From Plectrocnemia conspersa (lineage: Eukaryota; Arthropoda; Insecta; Trichoptera; Polycentropodidae), in the NCBI GenBank assembly GCA_009617715.1, contig VTFK01000206.1, positions 248,001 to 312,000 of the forward strand: DNA of 64,000 nt. Direction: 5' to 3'. Under the pieces are notes generated by a model. The model searched no databases. It was not told where the DNA came from and saw only the letters and a program-made list of their open reading frames with translations. Of the stretch, positions 1-12,479 are shown piece by piece. Each line of letters starts with the position of its first letter. Within the stretch, counting starts at the first letter, position 1. Made by a program: the position numbers and the translations under genes.

Positions 1-4
1 GTCG

Positions 5-1033
5 CTATGAGATTTCGTTATCCGCGAAAAAACTGTTTTCTGTTTTTATATCTTTTAAGTCACGAGCATTACGATGATATTTCATATGTCCTGAAAGTAT
101 GTTTTTGGTTTTGAACGCTTTATCGCATAGCTCGCATTTAAAGTTACGAGCATCGGTATGACTTTTCATATGATCTATTAGATAGAATTTCATTTTGAAT
201 GCTCTTCCACATGTTTCGCATTTAAAGTTACGAGCATTGCTATGAGTTTTTCTATGTACTAAAAGCGTTTTTTTAGTTTTAAATGCCTTTCTACATATTT
301 CACATTCAAAGTCGCGGGCATCACTATGAGTATTTATATGATTGGAAAGCGTGTTATTAGTTTTGAATGCTTTTCCACATATTTTGCATTGAAAGTTACG
401 AGCATCACTATGAGTTGTCATATGAACTTTATATACTCGCTTTGCGTTAAATGCTCTTCCGCATATTTCGCACTGAAATTTTCGAGTTTTGCTTTGAGTT
501 GTTACATGCTTTGAAGGAATAAATTTATTTTTGAATTCTATTTCACATTTATTAGTATCACAGTGCATATCAATGACTTCATGTTTAACGCGAACAAGTT
601 CCTAAAATTAAAATTTTTAGATAAGTTGAAAAAATTTATTATATGTATATAAAAATCGTAAAATTATTACTTGCGTTTCCGTGATGACATTCGAAATTTG
701 ATGAGATAAATGGTTTATACTGAGGATATTCGTTTTAAGTATATTATCTTTAATGTCGTGGGTTTCTGAAAACATTCGATAGTCAATAATTTAAGTACAA
801 TGTAAATAGGATATATATATGTTTTACCAATTTCAAGCATGTCGTCTATATCGTTTGTAAAAGCATTTTCATCGCCGTCGTCATATTCACTTTTTACAAT
901 AATCTAGAAAAAAAATGTATTTTAATATTGTTGTATATTGTGTTGTTATTGTTTTACATTTGATTTACCTCGACTTTACATTTTATCGGATCAAAAGTTT
1001 TAAATATTTCTTTGTCGTTATCAACATCAGGTT
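5..1033 (-). CDS. C2H2 zinc-finger gene, copy 1 (truncated by frameshift)
   Basis: Minus-strand exons at 969-1033, 828-903, 671-765 and 5-601, each bounded by AG/GT and phase-compatible. The last exon carries five C2H2 fingers (for example CEICGRAF then CELCDKAF, each C-x2-C-x12-H-x3-H). The three small exons are acidic, without fingers, and match the equivalent exons of copies 2 and 3 (motif DDMLEIG). Such proteins usually bind DNA in the nucleus; the target is unknown. Compared with copy 2, one extra base in a T-run near position 30 shifts the frame and brings a stop at 5-7, whereas copy 2 reads on for nine more fingers. The remaining finger DNA may lie left of the window. The first exon and start codon were not found. 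It could be a pseudogene or a shortened protein. Confidence 0.75.
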
Positions 1034-1079
1034 CTGAAAAAAAAGTTTATTATATGATTGAATTATTTAAATTACATGG

Positions 1080-2200
1080 CACAGTTTTTTTAAACACTTT
1101 ATTAGTGGATTAAAATCTGGTGGAATACACCGTCTATTTTTGTTAACGCAATCTCTAAACGCATTAAGAGTTTTAGGATAAGAAATTGACAATCGTCTAC
1201 ATAGTGATTCTAATTCACTATCGCCAAAATCTGAGGGTATATTTGATGGCCAATTATTAGGATCTAATATTATGAATTCTCTTTTGTAACTAGCGAACGC
1301 TTTCTCACATTGTTCATAATGTTGGTAAGAAATTGACCTAAATTAATAGGGATTCTTATTTTATTATCAGTAAAGTGTATCGATTCATATTTAATTATGA
1401 TTTTTTTCTCTTCTTTATTCTTCATATTTTGTAAAAGACGTATGGTACGACAGTCATAACCCTTTTTTGAAAGGAATTCAAATAAAACATGATGCATCAA
1501 AAATATTTTTGATGAAATACGCCTTAAAGACCACAATACTTTGTTTGGTCAACTTTATATTGAGTATTATCTACACTGGCTACTTCAAAATATCGACACA
1601 ATAACTGATACAGTTCTAAATGAACTCGCTACCAATCTTACTCCTGAAACATGGCCAATTTACACTCTTCAAGTTGATTCCTTGTACTTTATTAATTGAA
1701 TCTCCAATAGCAATTGTAGACGATGGTTAAAACAATGCCATATTACAATATTGGGATACATTTGTAACATCTGATGAGCGGCACCAGATTTTTTCCGATT
1801 GCACCGTCGCTAGTAAAAGCCACAAGATTTTTTTTGTTAATACCCATTGTCAAATTTATGTATACTAAAACAAGTTAACAACATATCTGTAATTTTATTA
1901 GCTGTTTGATGGATCAATTCTATTAAAAATCTGTGAATATATCGGTCTCACACTATCAGTGTTGCTTTTATATTGAGTGTAGTAGACTCATCGATTAAAA
2001 CTGAAATTATATTGATTGCATTACGCGAACATAAACCGCGAGGTACTTTTGTAGCTGTAGCTAATCAAAATGGCTTATTATTGTTATCAATATAATATGT
2101 AGTTCTGAATAGTTTATTAGTTGATTCAAAGTATTTATCTAAATAATTTAAATGTTATATTTTTTTTAATTCACACAATCTGACCGAGATTTGATTTTTA
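1080..2200 (-). pseudogene. hAT-superfamily transposase relic
   Basis: Read on the minus strand, fragments in several frames match hAT (ZBED5/ZNF862-like) transposases in the correct order. They are an SVLIDEST motif near 1982-2000, VAFTSDGA near 1800-1820, and a C-terminal piece (LESLCRRLSIS, then AFRDCVN, CIPPDFNPL) near 1090-1210. Stops and frameshifts break it throughout, so it is dead. It lies between the most 5' recognised exon of zinc-finger copy 1 and that gene's upstream block; copies 2 and 3 have no such insert there. Family motifs are from general knowledge; TIRs were not located. Confidence 0.6.
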
Positions 2201-2439
2201 TTTTGACCCAAAGTTGATTTAAATTCTGACCATTTAATTTATCGCTGTTTATAAATAATGTCATTGTCAATGTCAACCGAAGGTTTTTGACAAGTTTTCC
2301 TTCACTTAAATACATATAGCATACTGATAAACAAACTTATAACTAAGTGGACATTTACTAAATTAAGGAACTTGTCTATACTATAAAAATATGTTTAATA
2401 AGGAAATTATTTTTTTAGTATGTAAATATGTAGTATTTC

Positions 2440-2680
2440 TTTCCAATTATTATGGCCACAGAAAAATATGAAACTCAAAAGAAGCACATTCAAAATGCAT
2501 CAAGGATCAAACGCAAATAAAATGTATCGATATAATACCGGTCTTTAAGTGGTGCGGTAGCGGTAACGCCATGGTGACCGCTTAGCGTCACCGATGACAG
2601 GTGTCAAAAGCGAGAGCGCTTCATAGACACAAGGAATCATCTCACACGCATGCGCGTGGGCGAGCGTCAACTTGGGATTT
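2440..2680 (-). promoter_or_regulatory. Upstream block of zinc-finger copy 1
   Basis: This block is shared with 12110-12365 and 16870-17330. It has a stretch around CCACAGAAAAATATG, then a segment rich in CpG, then an alternating purine/pyrimidine palindrome (ACGCATGCGCGTG near 2645-2658). It lies upstream of the zinc-finger exons on their strand, so a promoter or 5'-UTR is the simplest reading. No TATA box or initiator can be fixed. Confidence 0.4.
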
Positions 2681-4172
2681 ATTTATTCTAATCATTTGCA
2701 AAATTAATAATATATATATATAATTTTAGGGTTTATTTTTAAAAATACAAATAAATTTATTAGGTCAGATTTTCAACACACCAGACCAGACTGCATATTT
2801 TTTTTTTGAATTTATTAGATACTGTGAAAATAGAAATATAAATAAAATTCTAATACATTTTCTTCTTTGATGTAATGTCAACCATATTGATTCAGGCATA
2901 GATATAGGGGAAAACGAACTAGGCATTTGCCTGGGGCGGTAAAAATTGATATAAAGAAAAAATAAAATTAGTAAAAATAAATAAAAAAATTTAATGCATA
3001 ACGTGTTGTACATAATCAACACTCCGCTTTACTAATAAGTTTGGCGACCCTTCGATGACATCAACAAATTATTGCAGACCGTTTAAAATCAAACAATAAC
3101 CGACGGTCACTTACAGCGCACATCTCACTGCCTCTATATCCACAATCCAAAGCGCTAAAAAACTATTTTTAAAAGCTTTCACCAGAAAGGTTTATATGTA
3201 ACTTTTATCAGGTTGTTGTTTTAATACAATTATTTAAAACTGTTTCATTGATAGTTTAAGATATTTTTTTGCAATAGGAAGCAGAAAGGGAGCAGTGCAC
3301 CCCTTATATCAAATTTACAGTTAGCAGCCCGTCCTTCCACTAAAAATATTAAGTATATAATAAAGAGTGATCCAATTCGAGTTTCCTATGCTGGCAGCAC
3401 TGTAACAATGAAATAAAAAATAAAAATATAGCAATGCATAATAATTAGTGATAATAATAAAGCTACAAGTCCATTATATATTTTTATGCATTTTCAAACA
3501 TCTGTATAAATATATTTTTAAAGAAATGTTAATAAGGCGCTTTTGGAGCATGCCCTGTAGTTAGACCATTTCTGTCCAACGCAACTTTTACGTTTTATGT
3601 TATAATCATTAGATCAAAGAGTGAGTTTATAATGCAATTTATTTATGTATATACTATTGATACGTTCATATAAACTATGAGCAATTGAGTCACGTGTGGC
3701 TTTATTTATATCGATTGTCGACGATCAATCGAATACTTTAGTCACACTTATAGCAACGTGACTAGTTACATCTCAAGTACGAGTCTTGTCTATGAACTAA
3801 TTTATTAAATTCTTAAAAAATATTTTTAGACGCGAGTAAATAAAATATAATAACTACTATAGAAAAGTAAGATAAAAACAATTGTTTCAATTTATTTACG
3901 TCTATCGTTTTACCAATAATATTATCGAAAATATGTGACGATTATTAATTTGTTTTCCTTATCTTTTCGTTATTATTGTAAAATTATTCCCTACATTAAT
4001 ACACAATATTCGGTAAAAAACAGCAATAATGACGTTGGTTTATTATAAAACTGTCAACACGTGACATACACAAAGTAGGGTTCTCAATCGAATATTCGTT
4101 TATTCGAATTATTTGTCCGATTTTCAACTAGTATATGAATACTCAGATAATTCATAAAATATTCGTTTATAC

Positions 4173-4796
4173 CAGAGGTCCCTAAACTTTTTTGTCTCGT
4201 AGACCACTTGCCATGTTTTTCGGTTTTGGGTAGACCCCCTGTTTGCTTGATATTGATTTTTTGCAAATTCATCAACTTCAAATGTGTTTTTGACAGCTGG
4301 TATCGTGCTACTCACTTTGAAAGATTTCTACTATCTGTGTATGTGGATTATTCCATTCATTGAAAGCCATAAATAAAGTCACCCACATTTACATCTCATG
4401 GAGACCCAATTTTATTTTTCACTGACATGGACCCCTTGCAGGTCGTCGTCGACCCTAGGGGGGTCGATATAAACCACTTTGAGAATCACGGTGGTATATC
4501 ATAATGTGCAGGTTTTTACAAGTTCAAAATGTATTGCGACCACAAAGCGAATGCCTACATCCTATAACTTACACAATTTTATAAACATATATAATATTTT
4601 TTTTACTTCATAGGTACTTTTATGAATAATGTATATGTCTTTATTTTATAAGATTATAATGTAAGTAGATAGGTACTATCAGTGGTTGTTGAGATCCACT
4701 TCAGTGGACCCCCAAATTTTTTTTCGCTGACGTAGACCCCTTGCAGGTTATCATAGACCCCTGGGGGTCGATATAGACCACTTTTGGGAATCACTG
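4173..4796. mobile_element. Non-autonomous hAT-type element with 8-bp TSD
   Basis: The element starts CAGAGGTCCCTAAACTTTTT and ends as the reverse complement of CAGTGATTCCCAAAAGTGGTC, typical hAT-type imperfect terminal repeats. It is flanked by the exact 8-bp direct repeat GTTTATAC at 4165-4172 and 4797-4804. Inside is a second end-like sequence: the block ending in GACCCCTTGCAGGT plus 'GGGGGTCGATATA(A/G)ACCAC' occurs near 4430-4490 and again near 4730-4790. That suggests an internal duplication or nesting. Short open frames here are not convincing genes. Confidence 0.75.
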
Positions 4797-5218
4797 GTTT
4801 ATACTATCTCGAAATAAATGAAAAAAATCCTAGAATGGAGTTTCAGTATACAAACTAAAAAGGGATTGGAAATGTAACTATGAATTATTATTTCAAATAA
4901 CTGTTCACAAACAGGTATTCCACTCTAAGCTTATCTAGAAACTCTGTATCTTTCCCACATATTAATAACTTATGTTTTAGATGCACTTTTACCTATTTTA
5001 TTAGTTTTATATAGTAGTTATTATTATTATAAATTTAAGTTATATAGCTTAAAAAAATATTTTAATTAATCACAGCATCAATGTTGTTAGTATCAGGTTT
5101 TTAATACAATTGCCGATCAATAATAACACAAATAGTAGTCTCTTATTAGTGTATTTTAATCACATTCAAAATTATTATAGTATAATTATTAAATAAATAG
5201 CTTATATTATAGCATATA

Positions 5219-5547
5219 TTACATTTTGGTGGTGTAACGGTTTCTTATGTCTGAAAATTTGCAGACCTCAGATGGCGGAGGCTCTTGCTGTTTTCCAAAG
5301 GAGCAGATCTTGTTGTACTTGACGAAGCCTTTCTGTTGGATGTCCCTGGACTTTCTCCAGTAGACGGTCTGCATGGCGTTTCTGCCAGCGATGTAACGGG
5401 TCGTGGACCCCACGAGCATTTTCTCTAACATTTTCAGAAAAGTCTCAAGGCGAAGTAGATGTGGTACGCTGAGATTCTGGTAGCAGAATGATGAGCAGTA
5501 TTGATTCGCACAAGCATTTATAATGCCCTCCTGCGAATCGTTGGACT
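5219..5547 (-). CDS. Unrecognised duplicated coding-like exon, copy A
   Basis: An open frame of 108 codons plus stop follows a minus-strand AG acceptor (exon from 5547, two bases then SNDSQE). Core motifs are HLLRLETFLKMLEKMLVG, TTRYIAGRNAMQTVYWRK and GKQQEPPPSEVC. The copy at 20432-20760 has exactly the same length, the same acceptor and no indel, with scattered substitutions. Degraded copies lie at about 8520-8790 and 14880-15030. I do not recognise the protein. Upstream exons were not found, so it may be the last exon of a duplicated gene or part of a repeat family that once coded. Confidence 0.4.
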
Positions 5548-5599
5548 CTAATGTCGATCAGAAGATGAGAACTCCCACCATAGCTCTTCTTAATTATTA

Positions 5600-7590
5600 A
5601 ATATTAACTCAACACTTAAATGACGGAATATTTAAATTAATTGAGTATTTTAAAATAAATTTTATTTAGGATCAAATGCGAATATAAATATAAAAATAAA
5701 CACAAATTTTTACTTTTAATAAAATTGATTTATTTCAACCTAAACTTTTTAATAAAGGTCCTAAAGAGATTGAAACAAGCTTCAAGTAAAATAGCTATAT
5801 TTTTCTGTCGCACTATTTGAGTAAAATATTTTTATTGAACAAATGGTTATTTTTATCAATATATAGATTTAATTCAGTGGTCACTATTGGTTGATTCTGG
5901 GTGATTTTGCATTTGTGCATCTCAAAATGCTTATGTTGAATGAGTCTCTCTGCTCTCAAGCATTCTTTCAAAAATATTTTTTCTCACAGAAGCTTGGCTG
6001 ATAAAAACAGTTTGTTTGTATAACCAAACTCGCCTATAACCTCCTTTTATTTTAATGATGGCTCTCGGGTGACTCCTTATAAACAAAACCATTGTGGTCA
6101 ATCAGCGAGTCAATGCGTATTGTTTCGGTGAGTGTTTCAAATATCACAATACATTGTATAAGTAGCAATAAACGGCTAATACATTTTTGATACTGTACTA
6201 AATATATAAAAAAACTCTAATGTATATTTGTAAAGCACATACGTCGTCTAATAGAACAGAAAGATCAAATATAACTTGACTTATTTGCTTTTCAAAAAAA
6301 GTCTGATTTTTATATAAAATTGCTTTATGTGAGATCTCTGCATAATTTATATTTTACTGTCGGTTTGTCGAATAATTTTGTGCTTTTTCTTGTTTGTTTT
6401 TAATTTTATAAAACTTTTTACTTCGAACATTGTTCATTATAGTATTTTAGTAATCAGGAAAATATTTTTTTATTTGAATAATATATTTTTAGTTAAGCTT
6501 GCTTATATTTTTTATAATAAAAAGCGTTTTCATGCTTAAAATGTCTATATTTAATCCTTTTGCTAAATTGCTTATCATTATTTAATGATAAGCCAGAATA
6601 TGTATCGGTGAAGTAGACCCCCAACGGAATAGTGTTTATATTAATCAGCACAATTGAATGATAACCAGTCATTTTAGAACGAGTAATTTTCCATAATTTA
6701 AAACGTATACTTTGTTCAGTAATTTTGAATGAGCTATATCAATTGTATTTAGTTTTATTAGCAAGAGTCACGAAGTAAAAAAATCAGGAATTTCATTCAA
6801 AATCAGAATTAGACAAACCAAAAGTTGATTTAATCTGAGAACAGTGTCGCCGACCTATTATAGTCCAGACGCGTCATGATCTCGTGACATTCACGATTAT
6901 TCAATGCCACCAAATGATTTCGTCATAATTGTTTGCAATTTTTAATAAACGTTGTTTTCATATTGGCAAATCACACAATGACCTATTCGATTTTTTTTAA
7001 TTACTGCATACTATGAACCCAATTAGTATCTAATACATTTGTGAATAATAAGGGAATATATGCTATTTAAATTTGTGAATATAGTTGTAAAGCAATGGTA
7101 TTATACCATATATAAAGTATAAAGTGCGAATGGAAAATTAAATATCATTTAATTTTATTACATCAAAATTTATTTAGGTCCATTACAATTAATAATGGTC
7201 GAATATTGATTAATAATCGTATCTAAACATACAAAAATAAAATAGAAAAGTTGAAATCGGAAAGGAATTAAAAACACACTTCTATGATTTATATTTTTAC
7301 TTTTTTTTACAAAAAAAACGCATTATTTTTATTGAAATCTATGTACTAAAAAAATCTGACACTTTTTATTCATTATACATAGTATTTTCACTTACAAATA
7401 ATCTATCTATATTAATATAAAATAAATAAATCACAATTTTTCAGTTTATTTTAAATAAGTATTTTATATAATATAAATTTAATTTCAATTTTACAGCCAA
7501 AATTCTCAACCCTACACGCGTGCTACTAAAACAAAGCGTTGGTATTCTAAAGGTTAAAAATTAAATTAATAATAGCTTAAATATAAAAAA
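5600..7590. repeat. AT-rich spacer; segmental duplicate of 20.9-23.5 kb
   Basis: No gene seen. Much of 5600-6950 realigns with 20880-23500: the stretch starting 'AGTTTAATTCAGTGGTCA' at about 5868 and 21090, a 28-bp identity around 6610-6637 and 23162-23190, and a shared block ending in CAGACGCGTCAT near 6855-6880 and 23405-23430. The right copy carries an extra segment of about 1.3 kb in the middle (21.1-22.4 kb). Confidence 0.6.
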
Positions 7591-7602
7591 AATGTTATTA
7601 AA

Positions 7603-8140
7603 ATGAACCCAAATGACAAAAGAGTTAAAGTGTGGGATTATTTCACGTAACGCATGAATTCAGAAAATTGCTGTAAATGTAATTTATACTCATCAATACT
7701 AATCAAGAAAATACACTATCAATGATTAAACATTTTAAAAGTGAGCATGGAATAGCTTTACAAACTCAAGGAAAATTTGGTAATGACAACGGAGACTCAA
7801 ATAAATGGTCGCAAAATATATAGAATTTATATAGCTATTAGACTGCCTCGTAAATGGTATTATGTCTTTAAAGAAAGTACTTAAGCTTGCAAAGTAATTA
7901 TAAAAAAAAATATTTCAATAAGAAAAAGTTAAAACTACTACGGCTGCAGAACAACGTTCATTTGAAAATGATTGAGATGATATAGAAGATGATATCCAGA
8001 CAGAACAGTTATTGACAATAAAAAAAAAAGTACTCAATAAAATATTTAAAAAAACAGACAATATCATGCCAAATTCAGAAGATTAGTTTGCATACATTAA
8101 AAAAGAATTCATTTTCAGATGAAAAAGAGTACTGAATATT
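7603..8140 (+). pseudogene. BED-finger hAT transposase N-terminal relic
   Basis: From an ATG near 7603 the plus strand reads MNPNDKRVKVWDYFT, a stop, then MNSENCCKCN, then (after a frameshift) MIKHFKSEHGI. The order V-W-x-Y-F, C-x2-C, H-x3/4-H is that of BED zinc fingers at the N-terminus of hAT transposases. Downstream is low-complexity acidic/Lys-rich coding-like sequence with stops. No catalytic part was seen. Confidence 0.45.
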
Positions 8141-8512
8141 TACAAAAATTATACTTGTATATTTGTAAAAAATATGTCTTAACGACAATAAAACTATGAA
8201 TAAAAACAAATAATTTACTGAATGTATATTTGTTTCATTAATGAAATAGGACTAGCTAGTGGTCATTTTTTAAAATATTTTGATTTCTTTAAGATTCATA
8301 GTATTTCATTAACACACGTATAACCCATATTTTAGATAGAAGTTCATATTATTTCATTTAAAATCATTTTCATTTATCACATCAGTTGTGGGATGTCATC
8401 ATTAATACAATTGGAGATAATAATACAAACAGTAGCATTTTATTGGTTTCTTTTATTCATTCAAAAATATTATATTATAAATAATAAATAAATAGCTTAT
8501 ATTATAGCACAG

Positions 8513-8790
8513 TATTTTTTAGGGTGTAACAGTTTCTAGCATCTGAAAATCTGCAGATCTCAGATGGCAGCAGCTCTAGCTGTTTTTTAAAGGAGCAGAT
8601 CTTGTTATACTTGACGAAGCCTTTTTTGGTGTTCATGGACTAGCGAAGTACCCGGTCGTAGACCACACATGCATTTTCCCTAACATGTTCGGAAAAACAT
8701 CCAGATGATTCTGCATTCAGCATTTATAGCGTCCTTATGCAAAGTGTTGAATTTTTATGTCGATCAGGAGATGACAGCTTTCACCATATC
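8513..8790 (-). pseudogene. Degraded copy of the duplicated exon
   Basis: About 270 bp similar to 5219-5490 (shared 'TCTGAAAATCTGCAGA', 'AGGAGCAGATCTTGTT', 'TTGACGAAGCCTTT'), but with deletions that remove the YWRK region and break the frame. It lies just 3' of zinc-finger copy 2 on the same strand, as the 14880-15030 fragment does for copy 3, so it belongs to the duplicated unit. Confidence 0.6.
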
Positions 8791-9045
8791 TTTTCTAAAT
8801 TATTATATATTAATTCAATACTTTAATGATAGAATATTTCAACAAATTGCGAATTATGAAATAAACTTATTATTTACAAAGCGTCAAATGTGAATGTAAA
8901 TTTAAAAATACTTTTTCATATAAAATAAATGTAGTTTATATCCTTATCATAATACAAAAGATCTAAATTTTCACCAGGCGGCCAAACTAATACACTTTTT
9001 ATTGCACAATTTAATTTTTATACTAATATAGGGATGTAGTTCAGG

Positions 9046-11903
9046 TTACGATGAGTTTGGATATAATATTGAATTATGATGTAATTGCACATGCCCTGAA
9101 AACATGCTCTTAGTTTTGAATACTCTTCCACACAATTCACATTTAAAGTTATGAGTTTTTATATGGTTTGAAAGAGTGTACTTAACTTTGAATGCTTTTC
9201 CACATATATCGCATTCAAAGTTACGTGCATCGCTATGAGTTATCACATGTGTCATTAGTATTCTTTTAGTTTTAAATGCTTTTCCACATATTTTGCATTT
9301 AAAGTTACGAACATTGCTATGAACAATCATATGCCATATTAATAATCGCTTTGCTTTAAATTCTTTTCCACAATTATCACATTCAAAGTTACGAGCATCA
9401 GTGTGAGATTCTGCATGCCGTGATCTGTAACTTTTAGTTTTGAATGCTTTTCCACATATTTTGCATTTAAAATTATAAGCATCGCTATGTGTTTTTAAAT
9501 GTGCTGTAAGTATTTTTTTCGTTTTGAATGATTTTTCACATATTTCACATTTAAAGTCACGAGCATCAAGATGAGTTTTTATATGCCGTGAAAGGGTTTT
9601 GTCTGTTTTAAATGCTTTTCCACATATTTTACATTCAAAGTTACGAGAATCATTATGAACTATCATATGCCGTTTTAATAATCGTCGAGCTTTAAATACT
9701 TTTTCACATATTTTGCATTCAAAATCAAAAGCATTGCTATGAACTATCATATGCAATCTTATTAATCGTTTAGATTTAAACGCTTTTCCGCATTTATCAC
9801 ATCCAAAATTAAGAGCGTCGCTATGAGATTTCATTATCCGTGAAAAATTGATTTCAGTTTTTAATTCTCGAGCATTACGATGATATTTCATATGTGCTGA
9901 AAGTATGTTTTTAGTTTTAAATGCTTTATCGCATAGCTCACATTTAAAGTTACGAGCATCAGAATGACTTTTCATATGTTCTGTTAGATGGAATTTCATT
10001 TTGAATGCTCTTCCACATGTTTCGCATTCAAAGTTACGAGCATTGCTATGAGCTTTCTTATGTATAAAAAGTGTTTTTTTAGTTTTAAATGTTTTTATAC
10101 ATATATCACATTCAAAGTTGCGGGCATCACTATGAGTATTCATATGATTTGTAAGTGTGTTTTTAGTTTTGAATGCTTTTCCACATAGTTTGCATAGAAA
10201 GTTACGGGCATCACTATGAGTTGTCATGTGAATTTTATATACACATTTGGCATTAAATGCTCTTCCGCAAATTTCACATTTAAAGTTTCGAGCATTGATA
10301 TGAGTTTTCACCTGCTCTGGTTTATTGAATTTATTTTTCAATTCTACTTCACATTCCTAAAATTAAAATATATTTTTTGATAAGTTAAAAAATTGATGTA
10401 CATAGAAATCGTAAAACTTTTAATTATTACTTCCGTTGACGCGTTGACATTTGAAATTTGGTAAGATAACTGGTCCATATCGACAGTATTCACTTTAAGT
10501 ATATTATCTTTAACATCGTGGGTTTCTGGAAAAATGAAACGATAATCAATAATTAAAATAATATGTAAACAGTATATATGAATACGTATACAGTGGCCGT
10601 CAAATGAATAGGACATTTTTGACGACATATTCACTTAGCAGGTTTGAGGTTCACTCCGAATGGTATTCATTAAAACTCAAAATTTATTGCTTTTCTAGAG
10701 TCATATCCATTCGAATGGAGTCTGTCAATCTAAAATACTTCGGTTTAGTTCTGCTTTTAATGTCGTTAATAAATAGTGTATTATGTGTCTATACAATGTA
10801 TACATACATACGTTGTTGATAACAATTACACATAAATGGGTATTTGATTAGGTAATTAATATTAATTATATATTAAATTTAATAATTTTACTGTTGTAAA
10901 CAATTTTTCATTAAAAATTCGAAGTTCTATGAAATATGAAACACTATTATAGATGCATTAATATTTTTTAAATATTACTTTTAGAAAAAATAACAGCAAT
11001 GATAAATTACCTTGGCAATAAATTTGACTGTGGAATTTAAAACAAAAGGTCTTATGTATGTAGTAAAATATGAATATACAGTAAAAGCTCACGGGACCGA
11101 AGAAAATATTTCGTTATAGTGAAAATTCGTTATATTGAATTTAAGAAAGATGTTATATTTTTATTTTATTTTTAATTACCATATTACTACAGATCGTTTT
11201 TTTCTCATTAAAAAAATATTTTATAAAAAAAGTTTGAGGGTCGGTAAAACACTTTGAATGTCGCTTCTGAACACATCCGGCACACGCCAAGTTAAGGACA
11301 AACTGAATTCGGATCAAAATATTTCGTTGTACTGAGATCAGTCTTCGTTACAATGAAAACATTTTGTATGAAAGTTTTCGGGACAAGTTGAAGATTCGTT
11401 ATACTGGGAATTTCGTTATTCGTTACAAAGGATTTAGCTGTATAATGTTTTTTGCTTTTTTTTATCTATCATTATATGTTGTGTGTATATAAATATTTCG
11501 ATTAAATATTAACGATTAAACATCGGTTTTAATTTTCTATTCAAACATTATTTTATTTTTTAATTAAATACTATTATTTAGGCAAAATACGAAAATGAAA
11601 TATTTTAAAGTAATTTTGTTCTAAATTTAAACAAAATATGCCGTTTTACAATCATTTTGGAAATGTTCTATTTGTTTGAATGCCACTAATATGTTTTACC
11701 TATTTCAAGCATGTCGTCTACATCGTTTATGAAAGTATTTTCACCGCTGTCGTCATATTCATGTTTTACAATAAACTAGAAAAAAATTTATTTTAAAATC
11801 GTTACATATCATTTTGTTAAATATTGCATATTATTTACCTCAACTTTGCATTTCATAGGATTAAAAGATTCGTATGTTTCTTCGTCATTTTCAATATCAG
11901 GTT
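9046..11903 (-). CDS. C2H2 zinc-finger gene, copy 2 (14 fingers)
   Basis: Exons on the minus strand: 11839-11903, 11700-11775, 10431-10525 and 9046-10356, phases 2-1-0 matching across every junction. The last exon encodes 14 C2H2 fingers joined by (S/T)(D/N)ARNF(K/E/L)C linkers instead of the usual TGEKPY. A degenerate spacer (ELKTEINFSRIMKSH) separates fingers 5 and 6, and the linker before finger 14 is shortened. The small exons encode an acidic tail-like segment (EYDDSGENTF, DDMLEIE). Probably a nuclear DNA-binding protein; target unknown. A minus-strand AATAAA (TTTATT at 8998-9003) sits about 45 bp after the stop. The 10526-11699 intron is long only because of a transposon; in copies 1 and 3 it is about 62 bp. 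The first exon/ATG is unresolved. Confidence 0.85.
10591..11687. mobile_element. Tc1/mariner-like insertion in an intron of zinc-finger copy 2
   Basis: The left end CAGTGGCCGTCAAATGAATA and the right end (reverse complement AGTGGCATTCAAACAAATAG) form imperfect TIRs next to TA dinucleotides. Alignment with the 62-bp introns of copies 1 (766-827) and 3 (16361-16422) shows about 1.1 kb of extra DNA exactly here. No transposase frame is left, so it is non-autonomous or decayed. Confidence 0.65.
11079..11440. mobile_element. Pogo-like MITE nested in the Tc1-like element
   Basis: A 362-bp element starting CAGTAAAAGCTCACGGGACC and ending as the reverse complement of CAGCTAAATCCTTTGTAACG, flanked by TA. 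Inside, both halves carry repeats of TTCGTTATA/TTCGTTACA, as in pogo/Tigger-type MITEs with subterminal repeats. No coding potential. Confidence 0.55.
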
Positions 11904-12109
11904 CTGGAAATAAAAAGTTCATTATTTTAGATTTTTTTTTAGATCCATAGGAACAGCTCAGTAGTTTATATTTTGTTCATGTATGTACATATAAACCTTT
12001 TTTCCACTATTGTCTACATCGAAAATTGAATTACTATTTTATAGTGAGCATTATTTATTTCATTTTAATATGTAAATATGTAGTATTTTTCTACAATCGA
12101 GTGTCTTTC

Positions 12110-12370
12110 AAAACCATTATAGCCACAGAAAAATATGGAACTCAAAAAGGGCCGTAAGTGAAAAATGGTTGGGAGACTCTGCTCTATAGCACATCCACAA
12201 TGTATCAATTATACGACTAATATCGACATTATACCGGTTTTGAAGAAGTGCGGCAACGCCATGATGACCGCTCAGCGTCTATCACCTTTGACAGCTGTCA
12301 AAATCGAGAGCGCTTCATACACACAAAGATTCGTTTCATGCGCATGCGCGCGCGCGAGCGTCAAGTTAAT
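12110..12370 (-). promoter_or_regulatory. Upstream block of zinc-finger copy 2 with NRF-1-like palindrome
   Basis: Shares order and sequence with 2440-2680 and 16870-17330, including 'GACAGCTGTCAAA' and the run TGCGCATGCGC at 12339-12349 followed by CGCGCGCGAG. The GCGCATGCGC core matches the NRF-1 (Drosophila Ewg) consensus by general knowledge. Position upstream of the gene on its strand suggests a promoter. Confidence 0.45.
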
Positions 12371-12479
12371 ATTTATTTAAATAATTGGCAAAATTAATAA
12401 TAAATATATCTATACATATATTTTAGAGTTTATTAAAAAAAAATACAAATAAATTTATAAGGTCAGATTCTTAACTATC

